From IMG/VR virus record IMGVR_UViG_3300010883_000338, positions 1 through 27,215 of that record: a stretch of 27,215 nt of DNA; one strand, written 5' to 3'. The position numbers and the translations under genes are program-made. Below, piece by piece: positions 17,294 through 25,752 of this stretch. Source of the DNA: a virus. Position 1 is the first letter of the stretch. Every line of letters begins with the position of its first letter. The notes beneath the pieces were generated by a model that did no database searches, had not been told where the DNA came from, and was given only the letters and a program-made list of their open reading frames with translations.

Positions 17294-18963
17294 TGACTGG
17301 TATTTTACAACTAACAGAACAGAAAAGTCCTACGGCACAAACCTTTGTGGTTGATGAGGCTAGTGTTCTAACAGGCATTGGTATTTTCTTCTATTCGGCA
17401 GATACTACTTTACCAATCACTTTGGAACTTAGGCCAACTACTGAGGGTGGACAACCTTCTGGAAAACGATACGTCCCCGGAAGTAGAGTAGTAGCAACGG
17501 CGGCGGCTGTTGGTGCTAAAGCGGCTACAACATTTTCTGCGGCAACAGAATATAAGTTCGAGTTCACGTCTCCTATATACGTTCCTAGTAATACATTATT
17601 ATCAGTGTGCATTTATTCTTCTGCATCAGGTGATACATACAAAACTTACTTTGCAAAGAATGGAGATTTTAACTTTGGGACTACTACAGCAAGGTATAAC
17701 TCTACAGTCAATACTTCTAACGGAGCACTGTATGCGTCATCTAATGGCACTACTTGGGAAGGTGATAATAATAAAGACCTGACCTTCAAAGTATATAGAG
17801 CACAGTTTGATACTTCACTTGCGGCAACTGCTAAACTCAAAACTAATATCCCACCTGTGAAAAAACTTACAGAGAGTTTGATACAAAATCAACTAGGCGA
17901 TTATGTTTTTGATCCCCTAAGGTTCACCGCTGGTGATTCAGATCTTTCTGTCTTACACCCCGCACATGGATTTAGAGTTGGTGATGTGGTTACTCTATCT
18001 ACAGATGCTAGTGGTTTTGATTCAGCGGGAACAGTAAATGGTGTAAAGGGTAGTAGTATTCTTGGTCAAAGAACTATCACTAAGGCTGATCCTTTTGGAT
18101 ATACATTCAAGATGGATTCAGCAAGTGCGACAGCATCAATAAGGGCTGGCGGCACAGGACTATATGCTACAGAACAGCATGAGATAGATGAGATGATGTT
18201 GAAACTCCCATTCATGGCTCCACCAAGTACGAATGTTACAGCCTCAGGAAACTTCACTTCATTAGGTGCTTGGCAAGATACTGCCACTGGATATAACGCT
18301 GTAACTAATGTAACTCTTAATCTAGACAGACCCCAACTACTTAGCACACCTTCAGTTATTTCCGCTAAAAAGCAAGAAGCCTTGAAGCTAAGTGGTGCGG
18401 CATCTACTAATATTACAGTTAACATGAATACAAGTAACGCAAACGTAGCACCATATTTTAATATCAACACTGCCTCTCTTGAAACAGTTTCTTTCTTTAT
18501 TGACCATCAGCAAGATAGCACTGGAACTCTTACTAATAGAAACAAGATCTCTACTGTTGCATATACGGCTGAAACAAATGCTGTTGGTGGAACAAACGCA
18601 AGTAAACACATAACCACGCCTTATGTTCTTTCAAACTCTTCAACATCTATTGTAGCACTTGTTGATGCGGTAAGACCTATCGGGGCAGACTTTGACGTTT
18701 GGTTTAGAACTAGTTTAAACTCTACTGGTGCAAAACTTTCTGAAAAAGATTGGACAGTATTTTCTAAAGATAGTAGGACAACTAAGGGTAATAACTACAT
18801 TGATATTCCACCTTCTGATAACCTAAGTCTGTTCTCAGAGTATGAGTTCAATGTATTTGATCTTGCGGCTTTCGATGAATACCAAATAAAAATAACAATG
18901 AACGCTGAGAAATCCACAAGAATTCCACGTTTCGCAAACTTGAGAACAATAGCAACATCATAA
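17293..18963 (+). CDS. Tail structural protein, C-terminal half partner
   Basis: Product of 556 residues; ATG overlaps the previous stop. The N terminus has 'SPTAQTFVVDEASVLTGIGI' followed by 'FFYSADTTLPITLELRPTTEGG' (residues about 12-55), a beta-sandwich-like domain found in marine T4-like tail proteins. Residues near 215-250 contain 'HPAHGFRVGDVVTLSTD', an H-x-HG-F-x-x-GD motif seen in phage tail beta domains. The C terminus 'FDEYQIKITMNAEKSTRIPRFANLRTIATS' is also typical of these proteins. No enzyme motif is present. It is probably an outer baseplate or fibre-connector component. Confidence 0.55.
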   Translation: MTGILQLTEQKSPTAQTFVVDEASVLTGIGIFFYSADTTLPITLELRPTTEGGQPSGKRYVPGSRVVATAAAVGAKAATTFSAATEYKFEFTSPIYVPSNTLLSVCIYSSASGDTYKTYFAKNGDFNFGTTTARYNSTVNTSNGALYASSNGTTWEGDNNKDLTFKVYRAQFDTSLAATAKLKTNIPPVKKLTESLIQNQLGDYVFDPLRFTAGDSDLSVLHPAHGFRVGDVVTLSTDASGFDSAGTVNGVKGSSILGQRTITKADPFGYTFKMDSASATASIRAGGTGLYATEQHEIDEMMLKLPFMAPPSTNVTASGNFTSLGAWQDTATGYNAVTNVTLNLDRPQLLSTPSVISAKKQEALKLSGAASTNITVNMNTSNANVAPYFNINTASLETVSFFIDHQQDSTGTLTNRNKISTVAYTAETNAVGGTNASKHITTPYVLSNSSTSIVALVDAVRPIGADFDVWFRTSLNSTGAKLSEKDWTVFSKDSRTTKGNNYIDIPPSDNLSLFSEYEFNVFDLAAFDEYQIKITMNAEKSTRIPRFANLRTIATS

Positions 18964-19178
18964 TGACTGATTATATACCTGTGAAAGATTACCCTGATTT
19001 AGTCAGAGATCCCAATACTAATATGATTTTGAATATAAATAAGAGTAAAAGTAGACACAAGAGAATAGTTGAAGAGGCTAAGAAGCAAGAACGTGCTGAA
19101 ATAGATCAACTAAAATCTGATGTAAGTGATATAAAAATGATGTTGCAAAAACTATTAGAGAACGGTACAAATGGCTAA
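18963..19178 (+). CDS. Small virion-region protein with C-terminal coiled coil
   Basis: Product of 71 residues; ATG overlaps the preceding stop (TAATG at 18961-18965) and its own stop lies within the next gene, so it is tightly coupled to both. The N terminus has 'DYPDLVRDPNTNMILNINKS', a phrase I associate with small proteins in T4-like marine phages. Residues 28-66 are a charged heptad-like helix ('ERAEIDQLKSDVSDIKMMLQ'). It may assist assembly or attachment of the following tail fibre. Function is unknown. Confidence 0.6.
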   Translation: MTDYIPVKDYPDLVRDPNTNMILNINKSKSRHKRIVEEAKKQERAEIDQLKSDVSDIKMMLQKLLENGTNG

Positions 19179-21372
19179 TTCAAAGATACCCACAGTCCAG
19201 TTAACGGATACATTCAATACTCAACGTAATAGGTTTAACTCCCTTGTTGACTCAGTTGGTGACGTTTCAACTTTAACTACAACTTCTAAAGAAGTCACTG
19301 GGGCTATAAAAGAACTTGATGCCGAATTAGGAACCATTACAGCGGGTGCCATGGGTACTACCGCAACCACAGTTTCGACTGCAATAGGTGAAATAGATGG
19401 CCGCCTAGACTCAATCAATACTACACAGTTACTATCACCAAGGATGACACTAAGCGATAGTTCAGCAAACAATATTATTCGTGGTAAACTTCAGATTGAT
19501 GGGGGAATAACTTCTTTATCAGCAAGTAATCTTACTTTAGATAGTGATCTTACTGTACACGGTATAGCCAATCTAGATTCTACTAATGTTGTTGGGCAAC
19601 TTGATGTTACTGGAAGTATTACAGCCACAAACTTTACAGTAAGTGGGGCTTTTACCACAGCGGGTGCTACTAGAAATGCGGCTTCTTTTGTTGTAACAAA
19701 CGATGGTGCCACAGTTACTAATACTAACAGGGCTGGCCTAGCAGTTGACAGACCATCTTTGGATAGTGCTGTTATACAATGGAATGAACTAGGAGACTTT
19801 TGGGAGATAGGAACTAACCAGACTGATGGTGGTGCTTCATCTGATTTAAAACGAGTCGCTAGACAGAACGATAGTGCGGTATTCACAAACCTAATGCAAA
19901 GTGGCACTGGTGCCACTAGAATACCAGCGGGTACGACAGCACAAAGACCTTCATCTGAACAGGGTCAGATACGTTACAATACTACTAATGCTTCATTCGA
20001 AGGCTATAGCGGATCTGCTTGGTCAGGTCTAGGTGGACTTATTGATGTTGATGGTGATACTAAAGTTCTTGCTGAGAGATCGGCGGGTAATGATAGTGAT
20101 ACCTTAACCTTCTTCACTGGTGGCGTAGAACGTCTCAGAATGAATGATAGTGGATCAACCTTTGCTACCAATATTAGTGGCGCTGGACTCACACTATCTG
20201 GTAACATAACTATGGTTGGTGGTAGAACAGTAGATGGATATGACGTATCCTCATTGGGATCAAAACTAGCAGGGATAGAAACAGGGGCAACGGCAGATCA
20301 GACAGCCGCTCAGATTAAAACTGCATATGAGGGTAATGCTAATACAGAAGCATTTACTACTGCGCTACAAAGTAAACTAAATGGTATTGCGAATAGTGCT
20401 AATAACTTCACCTACACGTTGCCTACAGCGGCGGCTGGCACTAAAGGTGGTGTAAAAGTTGGTAGTGGATTAAGTATTAGTAGTGAAGTTCTTAGTCACA
20501 CAGATACTTCTTCACAAGCATCTTCTAATAATAGTGGTAGAACATACATCCAAGATATTACACTTGATACTTATGGTCACGTCACTGGCCTTGCCACAGC
20601 ATCTGAATCAGTTGTTAATACTGATACGAATACAACTTATACTGGTGGTACAAATATTAGCCTTAGTGGGACACAATTTAACTTAGATGCTGATCTTAGT
20701 GGTATTTCTACTATTTCTAGTACGGGGGATATGTTCCTGAGAGCCACTGGTGATGATATTCATATGCAAGGCACATCGTCTTCTGAAGAGATTCGGTTTG
20801 GTCTAGAGAACTCAACGCAAGAAATTCACGCTTCCGATGCGTTGACTGTGATGGCAAACACTACTGCATACATAAAATCTGGCTTCGCTATTCAACTTGG
20901 TGCTGGAAATGGGCTAATCGATCTAGGACAATATGCTGATGGAGCCGACCCCTTGTCTTTTGATCAAGATATAAGATTTGACGTTGCAACAACAGATACA
21001 CTAAAAATATATACTGGCACTTCAACTCTAAACTCTACATTCTCTGGTGATGACCTAACAGTTCAGGGTGATGTAAATTCTCTATCTGATGTTCGCACAA
21101 AAGAAAACATTGTAACAGTTGAGAGTGGCTTAGATCTAGTATCACAACTACGTGGCGTGTGGTATAATAAGATTGGCTCTATCAATATACTGGATGGTAA
21201 ACCAGAGGGCCGTAAAGTCGGTGTGATTGCCCAAGAAGTAGAAAAAGTTCTTCCAGAAGTTGTTAGCACTGATGGAGATGGTATGAAAGCTGTTGACTAC
21301 GGTAAAATGGTTGGTGTTCTTATTGAAGCGATTAAAGAATTGAAGCAAGAAATAGAAGAATTAAAGGGTTAA
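19171..21372 (+). CDS. Long tail fibre with C-terminal S74 intramolecular chaperone
   Basis: Product of 733 residues. The N terminus ('IPTVQLTDTFNTQRNRFNSL', then 'LTTTSKEVTGAIKELDAELG') is the attachment module of many marine phage fibres. The middle is repetitive beta structure with 'SGSITATNF'-like and 'QTAAQIKTAYEGNANTEAF' elements. The C terminus is an S74 chaperone: 'SDVRTKENI' with the Ser639-Lys644 pair expected for self-cleavage, then 'RKVGVIAQEVEKVLPEVV', 'VDYGKMVGVLIEAIKELKQE'. Cleavage before Ser639 would release about 95 residues after trimer folding. It is the best candidate in the window for a host-recognition fibre; the next gene may supply the tip. Confidence 0.85.
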   Translation: MANSKIPTVQLTDTFNTQRNRFNSLVDSVGDVSTLTTTSKEVTGAIKELDAELGTITAGAMGTTATTVSTAIGEIDGRLDSINTTQLLSPRMTLSDSSANNIIRGKLQIDGGITSLSASNLTLDSDLTVHGIANLDSTNVVGQLDVTGSITATNFTVSGAFTTAGATRNAASFVVTNDGATVTNTNRAGLAVDRPSLDSAVIQWNELGDFWEIGTNQTDGGASSDLKRVARQNDSAVFTNLMQSGTGATRIPAGTTAQRPSSEQGQIRYNTTNASFEGYSGSAWSGLGGLIDVDGDTKVLAERSAGNDSDTLTFFTGGVERLRMNDSGSTFATNISGAGLTLSGNITMVGGRTVDGYDVSSLGSKLAGIETGATADQTAAQIKTAYEGNANTEAFTTALQSKLNGIANSANNFTYTLPTAAAGTKGGVKVGSGLSISSEVLSHTDTSSQASSNNSGRTYIQDITLDTYGHVTGLATASESVVNTDTNTTYTGGTNISLSGTQFNLDADLSGISTISSTGDMFLRATGDDIHMQGTSSSEEIRFGLENSTQEIHASDALTVMANTTAYIKSGFAIQLGAGNGLIDLGQYADGADPLSFDQDIRFDVATTDTLKIYTGTSTLNSTFSGDDLTVQGDVNSLSDVRTKENIVTVESGLDLVSQLRGVWYNKIGSINILDGKPEGRKVGVIAQEVEKVLPEVVSTDGDGMKAVDYGKMVGVLIEAIKELKQEIEELKG

Positions 21373-21376
21373 TTAA

Positions 21377-22198
21377 ATGGCGTTTTTATCAAACGGAGTT
21401 CCTATAGTTGGCGGTGGCGAACCAAGATACAGTATTCCAGCAAACACAACTAGTGGTGGATGGTGGACTTACAACTCCAGTTGGCTGACATATCAACATA
21501 GCACATATTCACAGGGCGGCACAAGTGCTAGTGGGTTCGCTATTCCTAATGGTGTAAGGAAGATTTTTGTTGATATCGATGATTTCAGATTTCATGAAAA
21601 CGTATCAGGTTCTGATGGGGGTCAGGGAAGAATAAGTTTTCAATTACAGAACTCCAGTGGCGTTGGTCTTGGTGGAGATGTGATTAATGCTGGAGAAGGA
21701 TCTTACGAAGGACAGTTCGCCTTAGAGTCTCAACGTCCTCCAGATGGTATTGGGGGCTACCAGCCAAAACAATTTGGTAATGGCGAGCTTTCCTCTCAAA
21801 GTCGTGATGGAGCGGCGATACCGATGTATTTTGGTGGAAAGTATTATGACAACGGCAGTGGCGTTAGTGTTTTGAGTGAGGCGGTTTATCATCATTATAG
21901 AATTGAATTAACAAGATTGACTACAAGAACAAATGGTACTTTTAACAATACGTCTAATGCTCGTTGGCATATTAAAACGTCTAGTCGTGTTGGTCATGGT
22001 GGTGCAACTCAATCCAACACCTATGGAGGCAAGACATATACTAGCATCCAAAGACCCTCTACCTCTTACTATGATCAAATGGGTGATGCATACTGCCACT
22101 CATTTCCGGGAGGTCACGTTGGCGGTATTAATTTCAGAGGCGTGTATAACAAAGCTTTTCGTTTCGAGATGAATATCGAAGTAAGTTGGGATTACTGA
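21377..22198 (+). CDS. Putative tail-fibre tip or adhesin protein, unrecognised
   Basis: Product of 273 residues starting four bases after the fibre stop. It is rich in Gly, Ser, Tyr and aromatic residues, with an N-terminal 'SNGVPIVGGGEPRYSIP' and 'GGWWTYNSSWLTYQHSTYSQGG', several His and Tyr clusters ('YHHYRIEL', 'STSYYDQMGDAYCHSFPGGHVGG') and a C-terminal 'FRFEMNIEVSWDY'. There is no signal peptide, transmembrane helix or catalytic motif. A compact beta-rich receptor-binding domain or a fibre-tip adhesin, comparable in position to T4 gp38, fits the composition and place. That role is inference; I do not recognise the family. Confidence 0.55.
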   Translation: MAFLSNGVPIVGGGEPRYSIPANTTSGGWWTYNSSWLTYQHSTYSQGGTSASGFAIPNGVRKIFVDIDDFRFHENVSGSDGGQGRISFQLQNSSGVGLGGDVINAGEGSYEGQFALESQRPPDGIGGYQPKQFGNGELSSQSRDGAAIPMYFGGKYYDNGSGVSVLSEAVYHHYRIELTRLTTRTNGTFNNTSNARWHIKTSSRVGHGGATQSNTYGGKTYTSIQRPSTSYYDQMGDAYCHSFPGGHVGGINFRGVYNKAFRFEMNIEVSWDY

Positions 22199-22211
22199 AT
22201 TAAAAAACTTG

Positions 22212-22219
22212 TATAAATA
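22212..22219 (+). promoter_or_regulatory. T4-type late promoter core upstream of the Tyr-rich protein gene
   Basis: TATAAATA in the 58-base gap between the stop at 22198 and the ATG at 22257, the longest non-coding gap in the window. Unlike the other three late cores, this one does not contain the upstream stop codon. It would yield a leader of about 25-30 bases. Confidence 0.7.
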
Positions 22220-22222
22220 CCC

Positions 22223-22251
22223 TTGACAGATTAGTAATGTATAGGTATAAT
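22223..22251 (+). promoter_or_regulatory. Consensus sigma70-type promoter overlapping the leader of the late promoter
   Basis: TTGACA at 22223-22228 and TATAAT at 22246-22251 are both perfect consensus hexamers, separated by exactly 17 bases. A start site about 6-8 bases after the -10 box would fall at or within a base or two of the ATG at 22257, so the transcript would be leaderless or nearly so. Function is inferred from sequence alone. Confidence 0.6.
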
Positions 22252-22256
22252 AAACT

Positions 22257-24458
22257 ATGGCAACACCTCTTAAGTTAAAAGATGCTAATGGTAATATTCA
22301 AGAGTTAACGACTACTGAAGAGAACTATATTGCGTATCAAGTAGGACTACACTTGAGCACCGCTGATTCAGCGGAAGTAGGATCTTTGAACAGAGCCACA
22401 ACTGGTGATACTGTAGGAACATATTCTAATACATTTTTTAATCAGGCTGTAGGAACACATCCCTCTACAAGCATTACCACAGGTACAACTAATACTGTAA
22501 TCTATCAGACAAACGGTACGGCGGCAGAAACTGATGCCAATGTGTTTAGACCTATTATGTGGGTGGACTCAGCATCTGAAACTGGCATGAAGATGATGCC
22601 AGACATAGATCTAAATGAGGCTGTTGATAGATACTTAAGTAAAATATTTACTAACGAATACCCCGGATCATACCGACTATCCACATCAGCACCAAGTGGT
22701 GATTGGACAGAACAGCAAACGGCATTTATAGATACTAGAACTGATGGGGCTTCTATAGCACATAAGTTATGGAAAAGAACTGGTGGAACTGCACCAACGG
22801 CTGTTAAACCTATGCGTCTAAAGAACGAAGCATCCTTTGCTGGTATTCAGGAAATGTCTGATGCTGAAATTAAGTTCTCATTTGGACAAAGAGCAAAGAC
22901 ACGTATAGCGGCATCTAAGATAGGTTCATATCAACTCAGGAACTCTTCGCAGGGTGCTCCTACTGATACTGGAACGTGGGTTGCCAAAGGTACTGCGACT
23001 GACACTAAGAACACCACCGCTGATGCCAATTTTACAAGAGATAGTACAGTAAACTTTCAATCTAGTTACACCGCATCAGCAACAGTGGCCTATACAACAA
23101 ACTATACTTCTATAACTGATCTTGCTTATATATCTGTTAGTACTGCACAATTTAGCGTAGATTATTCTAGAGATTTTGGTGGAACATTTGCCGCCACCTA
23201 TACTGGTAGTTATGAAGGTGGATATGTAACAACTTATGCAAGAAATTTTGCGGCTAACTATGTATCTAACTATGCTAGTACTCAAGATGTTGGCTATTTG
23301 ACTCAGTATACTAGGAACTTTACTGGAAACTTTACCAATACGTTTGCAAGTGGATACCAGAGAAACTTTACTGGAAACTTTACTGGAGCGGGACCAACTA
23401 TTGCTTATACCAGAAATGTTGATGCCGGATACGAAGCTATTCGACATGATTACTATGCCGGACCCGGTGGAAATTATGAACGCCAAACCCAGTTTGGTAT
23501 GTATGTTCGGGAAACTTTCAATACTTATCTCAGAACAGTGATAGAATACTATGTGGGGCCATCGGTATACGTAGGCCCATCAATACAATATAGTGGCCCA
23601 GTGATATATAGTGGCCCATCACCTGACCCAAATTACCAAACCACCGCTTTTACTCCTTTCCAAGCATATGTTTCAAATGTTGTTAACCCAGTGGCACAAT
23701 ACACGGCGGGTTATTATCTTGGTGAAAGTCGATTTGGACCGAATTACATAGGTCCGGCTGTCGGCGGCTACTTTTATCAAGGTTCAGGCCGCACGGCGGC
23801 TTATTTAAGGGCGACAGTGCCAGAGCAGAATTTCATAGTTAACCCCGGCAATCCTCAGGTCTATGAAAGTGGCGGCACTTTTTCAGGTACTTATACCTCC
23901 CCTCAGACAACTGGCGGGGTAAGCTACGCTAAGGTAATATCGCAGATTCAGTATTTGGCGTATAGACAGGTCGTATACGATGTATACACCAGAGCCTTCG
24001 CAAGTAATTTTTCTGGAGCGGGACCAACTGTTGCTTATACTAGAAATGTCGATCCAACTTACACCAGAAACTTTACTGGAAACTTTACTAATACATTTGC
24101 AAACCAGTTTTCTGCCACCTATACCACAACATACACTGGCGATTATCAAAAAGAGTTTGCGAACAGTTATGTAAGAGATTTTAGTGCGACATATTCTAGG
24201 AACTTTGAAGGTTCGGGCTATGTAACTCAATATGAATCTATATACACTGGAGAGTATACAACACAATATACTTTAGATTACGAAGGGAACTACGTTAATA
24301 CATATGAAGGTAACTACGCAACTGAATATAGTAAAGATTTTGAAACCTCATATATAACAGACTACCTTGGAAACTTTACTGGAAACTTCGCTGGCGAGAC
24401 GATACAATCTGCTAACGAAACAAACGAAACTTATACATTATACGTAAGAATATCATAG
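22257..24458 (+). CDS. Tyr/Asn/Thr-rich repeat virion protein (YTRNFTGNF-type repeats)
   Basis: Product of 733 residues. Residues 1-235 form an ordinary N-terminal domain ('LKLKDANGNIQELTTTEENYIAYQVGLHL', 'FRPIMWVDSAS', 'FAGIQEMSDAEIKF'). From about residue 255 to 715 it consists of degenerate short repeats built on Y-x-R-N-F-x-G-N-F and T-x-Y-x-x-x-Y. The unit TRNFTGNFTNTFA occurs exactly twice (residues 352-364 and 603-615), and FTGAGPTIAYTRNVD occurs twice with two changes (375-389, 585-599). Between the latter copies lies a Pro/Gly-rich part with a run of Y-x-G-P units. Such proteins occur in marine T4-like phages, probably as fibrous or adhesive virion parts. Role unknown; it leads a cassette with two glycosyltransferases. 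Confidence 0.65.
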   Translation: MATPLKLKDANGNIQELTTTEENYIAYQVGLHLSTADSAEVGSLNRATTGDTVGTYSNTFFNQAVGTHPSTSITTGTTNTVIYQTNGTAAETDANVFRPIMWVDSASETGMKMMPDIDLNEAVDRYLSKIFTNEYPGSYRLSTSAPSGDWTEQQTAFIDTRTDGASIAHKLWKRTGGTAPTAVKPMRLKNEASFAGIQEMSDAEIKFSFGQRAKTRIAASKIGSYQLRNSSQGAPTDTGTWVAKGTATDTKNTTADANFTRDSTVNFQSSYTASATVAYTTNYTSITDLAYISVSTAQFSVDYSRDFGGTFAATYTGSYEGGYVTTYARNFAANYVSNYASTQDVGYLTQYTRNFTGNFTNTFASGYQRNFTGNFTGAGPTIAYTRNVDAGYEAIRHDYYAGPGGNYERQTQFGMYVRETFNTYLRTVIEYYVGPSVYVGPSIQYSGPVIYSGPSPDPNYQTTAFTPFQAYVSNVVNPVAQYTAGYYLGESRFGPNYIGPAVGGYFYQGSGRTAAYLRATVPEQNFIVNPGNPQVYESGGTFSGTYTSPQTTGGVSYAKVISQIQYLAYRQVVYDVYTRAFASNFSGAGPTVAYTRNVDPTYTRNFTGNFTNTFANQFSATYTTTYTGDYQKEFANSYVRDFSATYSRNFEGSGYVTQYESIYTGEYTTQYTLDYEGNYVNTYEGNYATEYSKDFETSYITDYLGNFTGNFAGETIQSANETNETYTLYVRIS
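23310..24101 (+). repeat. Dispersed in-frame coding repeats flanking a divergent insert
   Basis: Unit A (TRNFTGNFTNTFA) lies at 23310-23348 and 24063-24101; unit B (F[TS]GAGPT[IV]AYTRNVD) lies at 23379-23423 and 24009-24053. The order is A-B, insert, B-A. The 18-mer AACTTTACTGGAAACTTT recurs in four places (near 23315, 23363, 24068 and 24369). The segment between the B copies (about 23424-24008) uses more GGC, CCC and CGC codons than its flanks. Confidence 0.7.
23588..23618 (+). repeat. Short tandem-like direct repeat ATATAGTGGCCCA x2
   Basis: ATATAGTGGCCCA occurs at 23588-23600 and again at 23606-23618, 18 bases apart and in frame. It encodes part of a series of Y-x-G-P units between about residues 431 and 453 of the Tyr-rich protein, which suggests slippage or local duplication within the insert. 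Confidence 0.7.
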
Positions 24459-24461
24459 GAG
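24457..24461 (+). promoter_or_regulatory. Strong Shine-Dalgarno site for the 24471 gene
   Basis: AGGAG overlapping the upstream stop codon (TAG at 24456-24458), nine bases before the ATG at 24471. It is stronger than most sites in this window, where ribosome binding sites are weak or replaced by stop-start overlap. Confidence 0.55.
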
Positions 24462-24470
24462 ATTAATATA

Positions 24471-24923
24471 ATGAAAAAAGAATGGGTACATCCATTTTGG
24501 GAAAACGCCGCAAAAGACAGGTTAACTGTTAGATTGAATATTACACATGATGATGGTTCTTATTCAACAAGTGTTGCTAAAGTTTCCAAGTATGATATTG
24601 ATGGAAAAATAACTTCAGACTATGAAGAAGTTGTAGAACAAAATACTATGGCTAAAATTAATGAGTTTACTCAAGACCGTTTAGATCGTCATAAAACAGA
24701 ACGTGAAAGTAAAATTAAAAAACAAAAAGAAGTCAATGAATCTAAAAGACTTGAAGATTTATTTAATTATAAACTACAGACTTTTGAAATCCCTCAGGTA
24801 AAAGAATCTACTAATCGCACACTGAAATCTAAAATCAGAAAAGCTAAAAATGCTATTGAAATGCAAGCATATGCTACTATATTATTAATGGAGATTATGA
24901 ATGAAGAAGAAAAATCCGACTAA
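24471..24923 (+). CDS. Conserved-looking coiled-coil protein of unknown function
   Basis: Product of 150 residues starting MKKEWVHPFWENAAKDRLTV. Residues 1-55 look like a small beta domain ('RLTVRLNITHDDGSYSTSVAKV'). Residues 60-100 are strongly charged and helical ('QDRLDRHKTERESKIKKQKE') and would form a coiled coil. The C terminus is another helix ending 'MEIMNEEEKSD'. No signal peptide or catalytic motif. It follows the Tyr-rich protein after 12 bases with a good ribosome binding site and overlaps the glycosyltransferase gene by 23 bases. It could be a chaperone or adaptor for the Tyr-rich protein, but this rests only on position. Confidence 0.6.
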   Translation: MKKEWVHPFWENAAKDRLTVRLNITHDDGSYSTSVAKVSKYDIDGKITSDYEEVVEQNTMAKINEFTQDRLDRHKTERESKIKKQKEVNESKRLEDLFNYKLQTFEIPQVKESTNRTLKSKIRKAKNAIEMQAYATILLMEIMNEEEKSD

Positions 24924-25752
24924 AGGATTTTTAACTGTAGCGACTAAACGTAAACAGTTTTTGATGAGTGCCGACAATCTAAAAGAATCCCTTCTAGATC
25001 ATTATCCAGAAGCAAAAATCACTCTCTTTACAGAACAACGTTTTATAGATGATCCTAGTTGTCAAAATTATTTTAGAGATTTCGATCAAGTGTTGCCTAC
25101 TCCTAGTAATACTAATAGAGAAAAAATGTGGGGCATGGCTAACTCTCCTTATGATTTAACTTTCTATATGGATGCTGACATAGAGATTGTTCACAAAGAT
25201 ATCTCTAATGTGTTTGATCATCTTGAAGATGGTAAGTATGATATGGCTTATGTTAATCTCACAAAAGAAGGTGGCTATGGATATTTTGCTGAATGGGATT
25301 GGGGGCCAAATCTTTATGATGATGGTTGGAAAGGTGCTCCAGATCATCTTGCTCATTGTGGTGGTGTTGCATTATATGATACCAGAAATCCATTAATAAA
25401 AGAGTTTATGCTGGATTGGTATAACTTGTTTTTTAAACAAAGGGATGGTGAATGGAACCCTATAGAGTTTGATAACATTAAAGTAGGAAACTTTAGACAA
25501 TGGGATCAACTTACTTTGTGGTGGCTGATTTATCATTCGCCTAAATATGAATTTCTTAAGTGGAAGTTCTTTGATGATAACTATCGTTGGAACTACTTTA
25601 CGGCTTTTGGCTTGCCTAACCAGATAGGGAATGATGGTTATAACTGTCATGTGGTAGATCCTAGTAGAGATTATTGGAAGACAGATCCAGACCCCATAGT
25701 GATACACTATTCGAATTGGATGGACAAATATGGAGAAAAAGGGTTTTTATAA
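24901..25752 (+). CDS. GT-A fold glycosyltransferase
   Basis: Product of 283 residues beginning MKKKNPTKGFLTVATKRKQF. The signature is 'LTFYMDADIEIVHKDI' with Asp91-x-Asp93 after a hydrophobic strand, the metal- and sugar-nucleotide-binding DxD of GT-A enzymes. Supporting elements are 'HCGGVALYDTRNPLIKEFMLDWYNLF', 'WDQLTLWWLIY' and the C-terminal 'DPIVIHYSNWMDKYGE' with a His placed as in GT8-like enzymes. It lacks a membrane segment, so it should act in the host cytoplasm. The acceptor may be a virion protein or host surface precursor; the sequence does not say. The start overlaps the preceding gene and its stop overlaps the next ATG. Confidence 0.72.
   Translation: MKKKNPTKGFLTVATKRKQFLMSADNLKESLLDHYPEAKITLFTEQRFIDDPSCQNYFRDFDQVLPTPSNTNREKMWGMANSPYDLTFYMDADIEIVHKDISNVFDHLEDGKYDMAYVNLTKEGGYGYFAEWDWGPNLYDDGWKGAPDHLAHCGGVALYDTRNPLIKEFMLDWYNLFFKQRDGEWNPIEFDNIKVGNFRQWDQLTLWWLIYHSPKYEFLKWKFFDDNYRWNYFTAFGLPNQIGNDGYNCHVVDPSRDYWKTDPDPIVIHYSNWMDKYGEKGFL

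Noticed and set aside
17286-17298. Possible programmed frameshift joining the two tail proteins
   Set aside because: No slippery heptamer precedes the TAATG; reinitiation explains the arrangement more simply.
19034-19041. TATAAATA inside the 71-residue coding region
   Set aside because: It is in the middle of a gene, about 130 bases before the tail fibre start, and codes for ordinary residues; with AT-rich DNA a chance match is likely.
23310-24101. CRISPR-like array from regularly recurring short repeats
   Set aside because: The repeats are in frame, encode protein repeats, differ in spacing and lie in one long open reading frame.
21377-24458. Diversity-generating retroelement target in the adhesin or repeat protein
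   Set aside because: No template repeat, reverse transcriptase or adenine-biased variable repeat pair is visible in the window.
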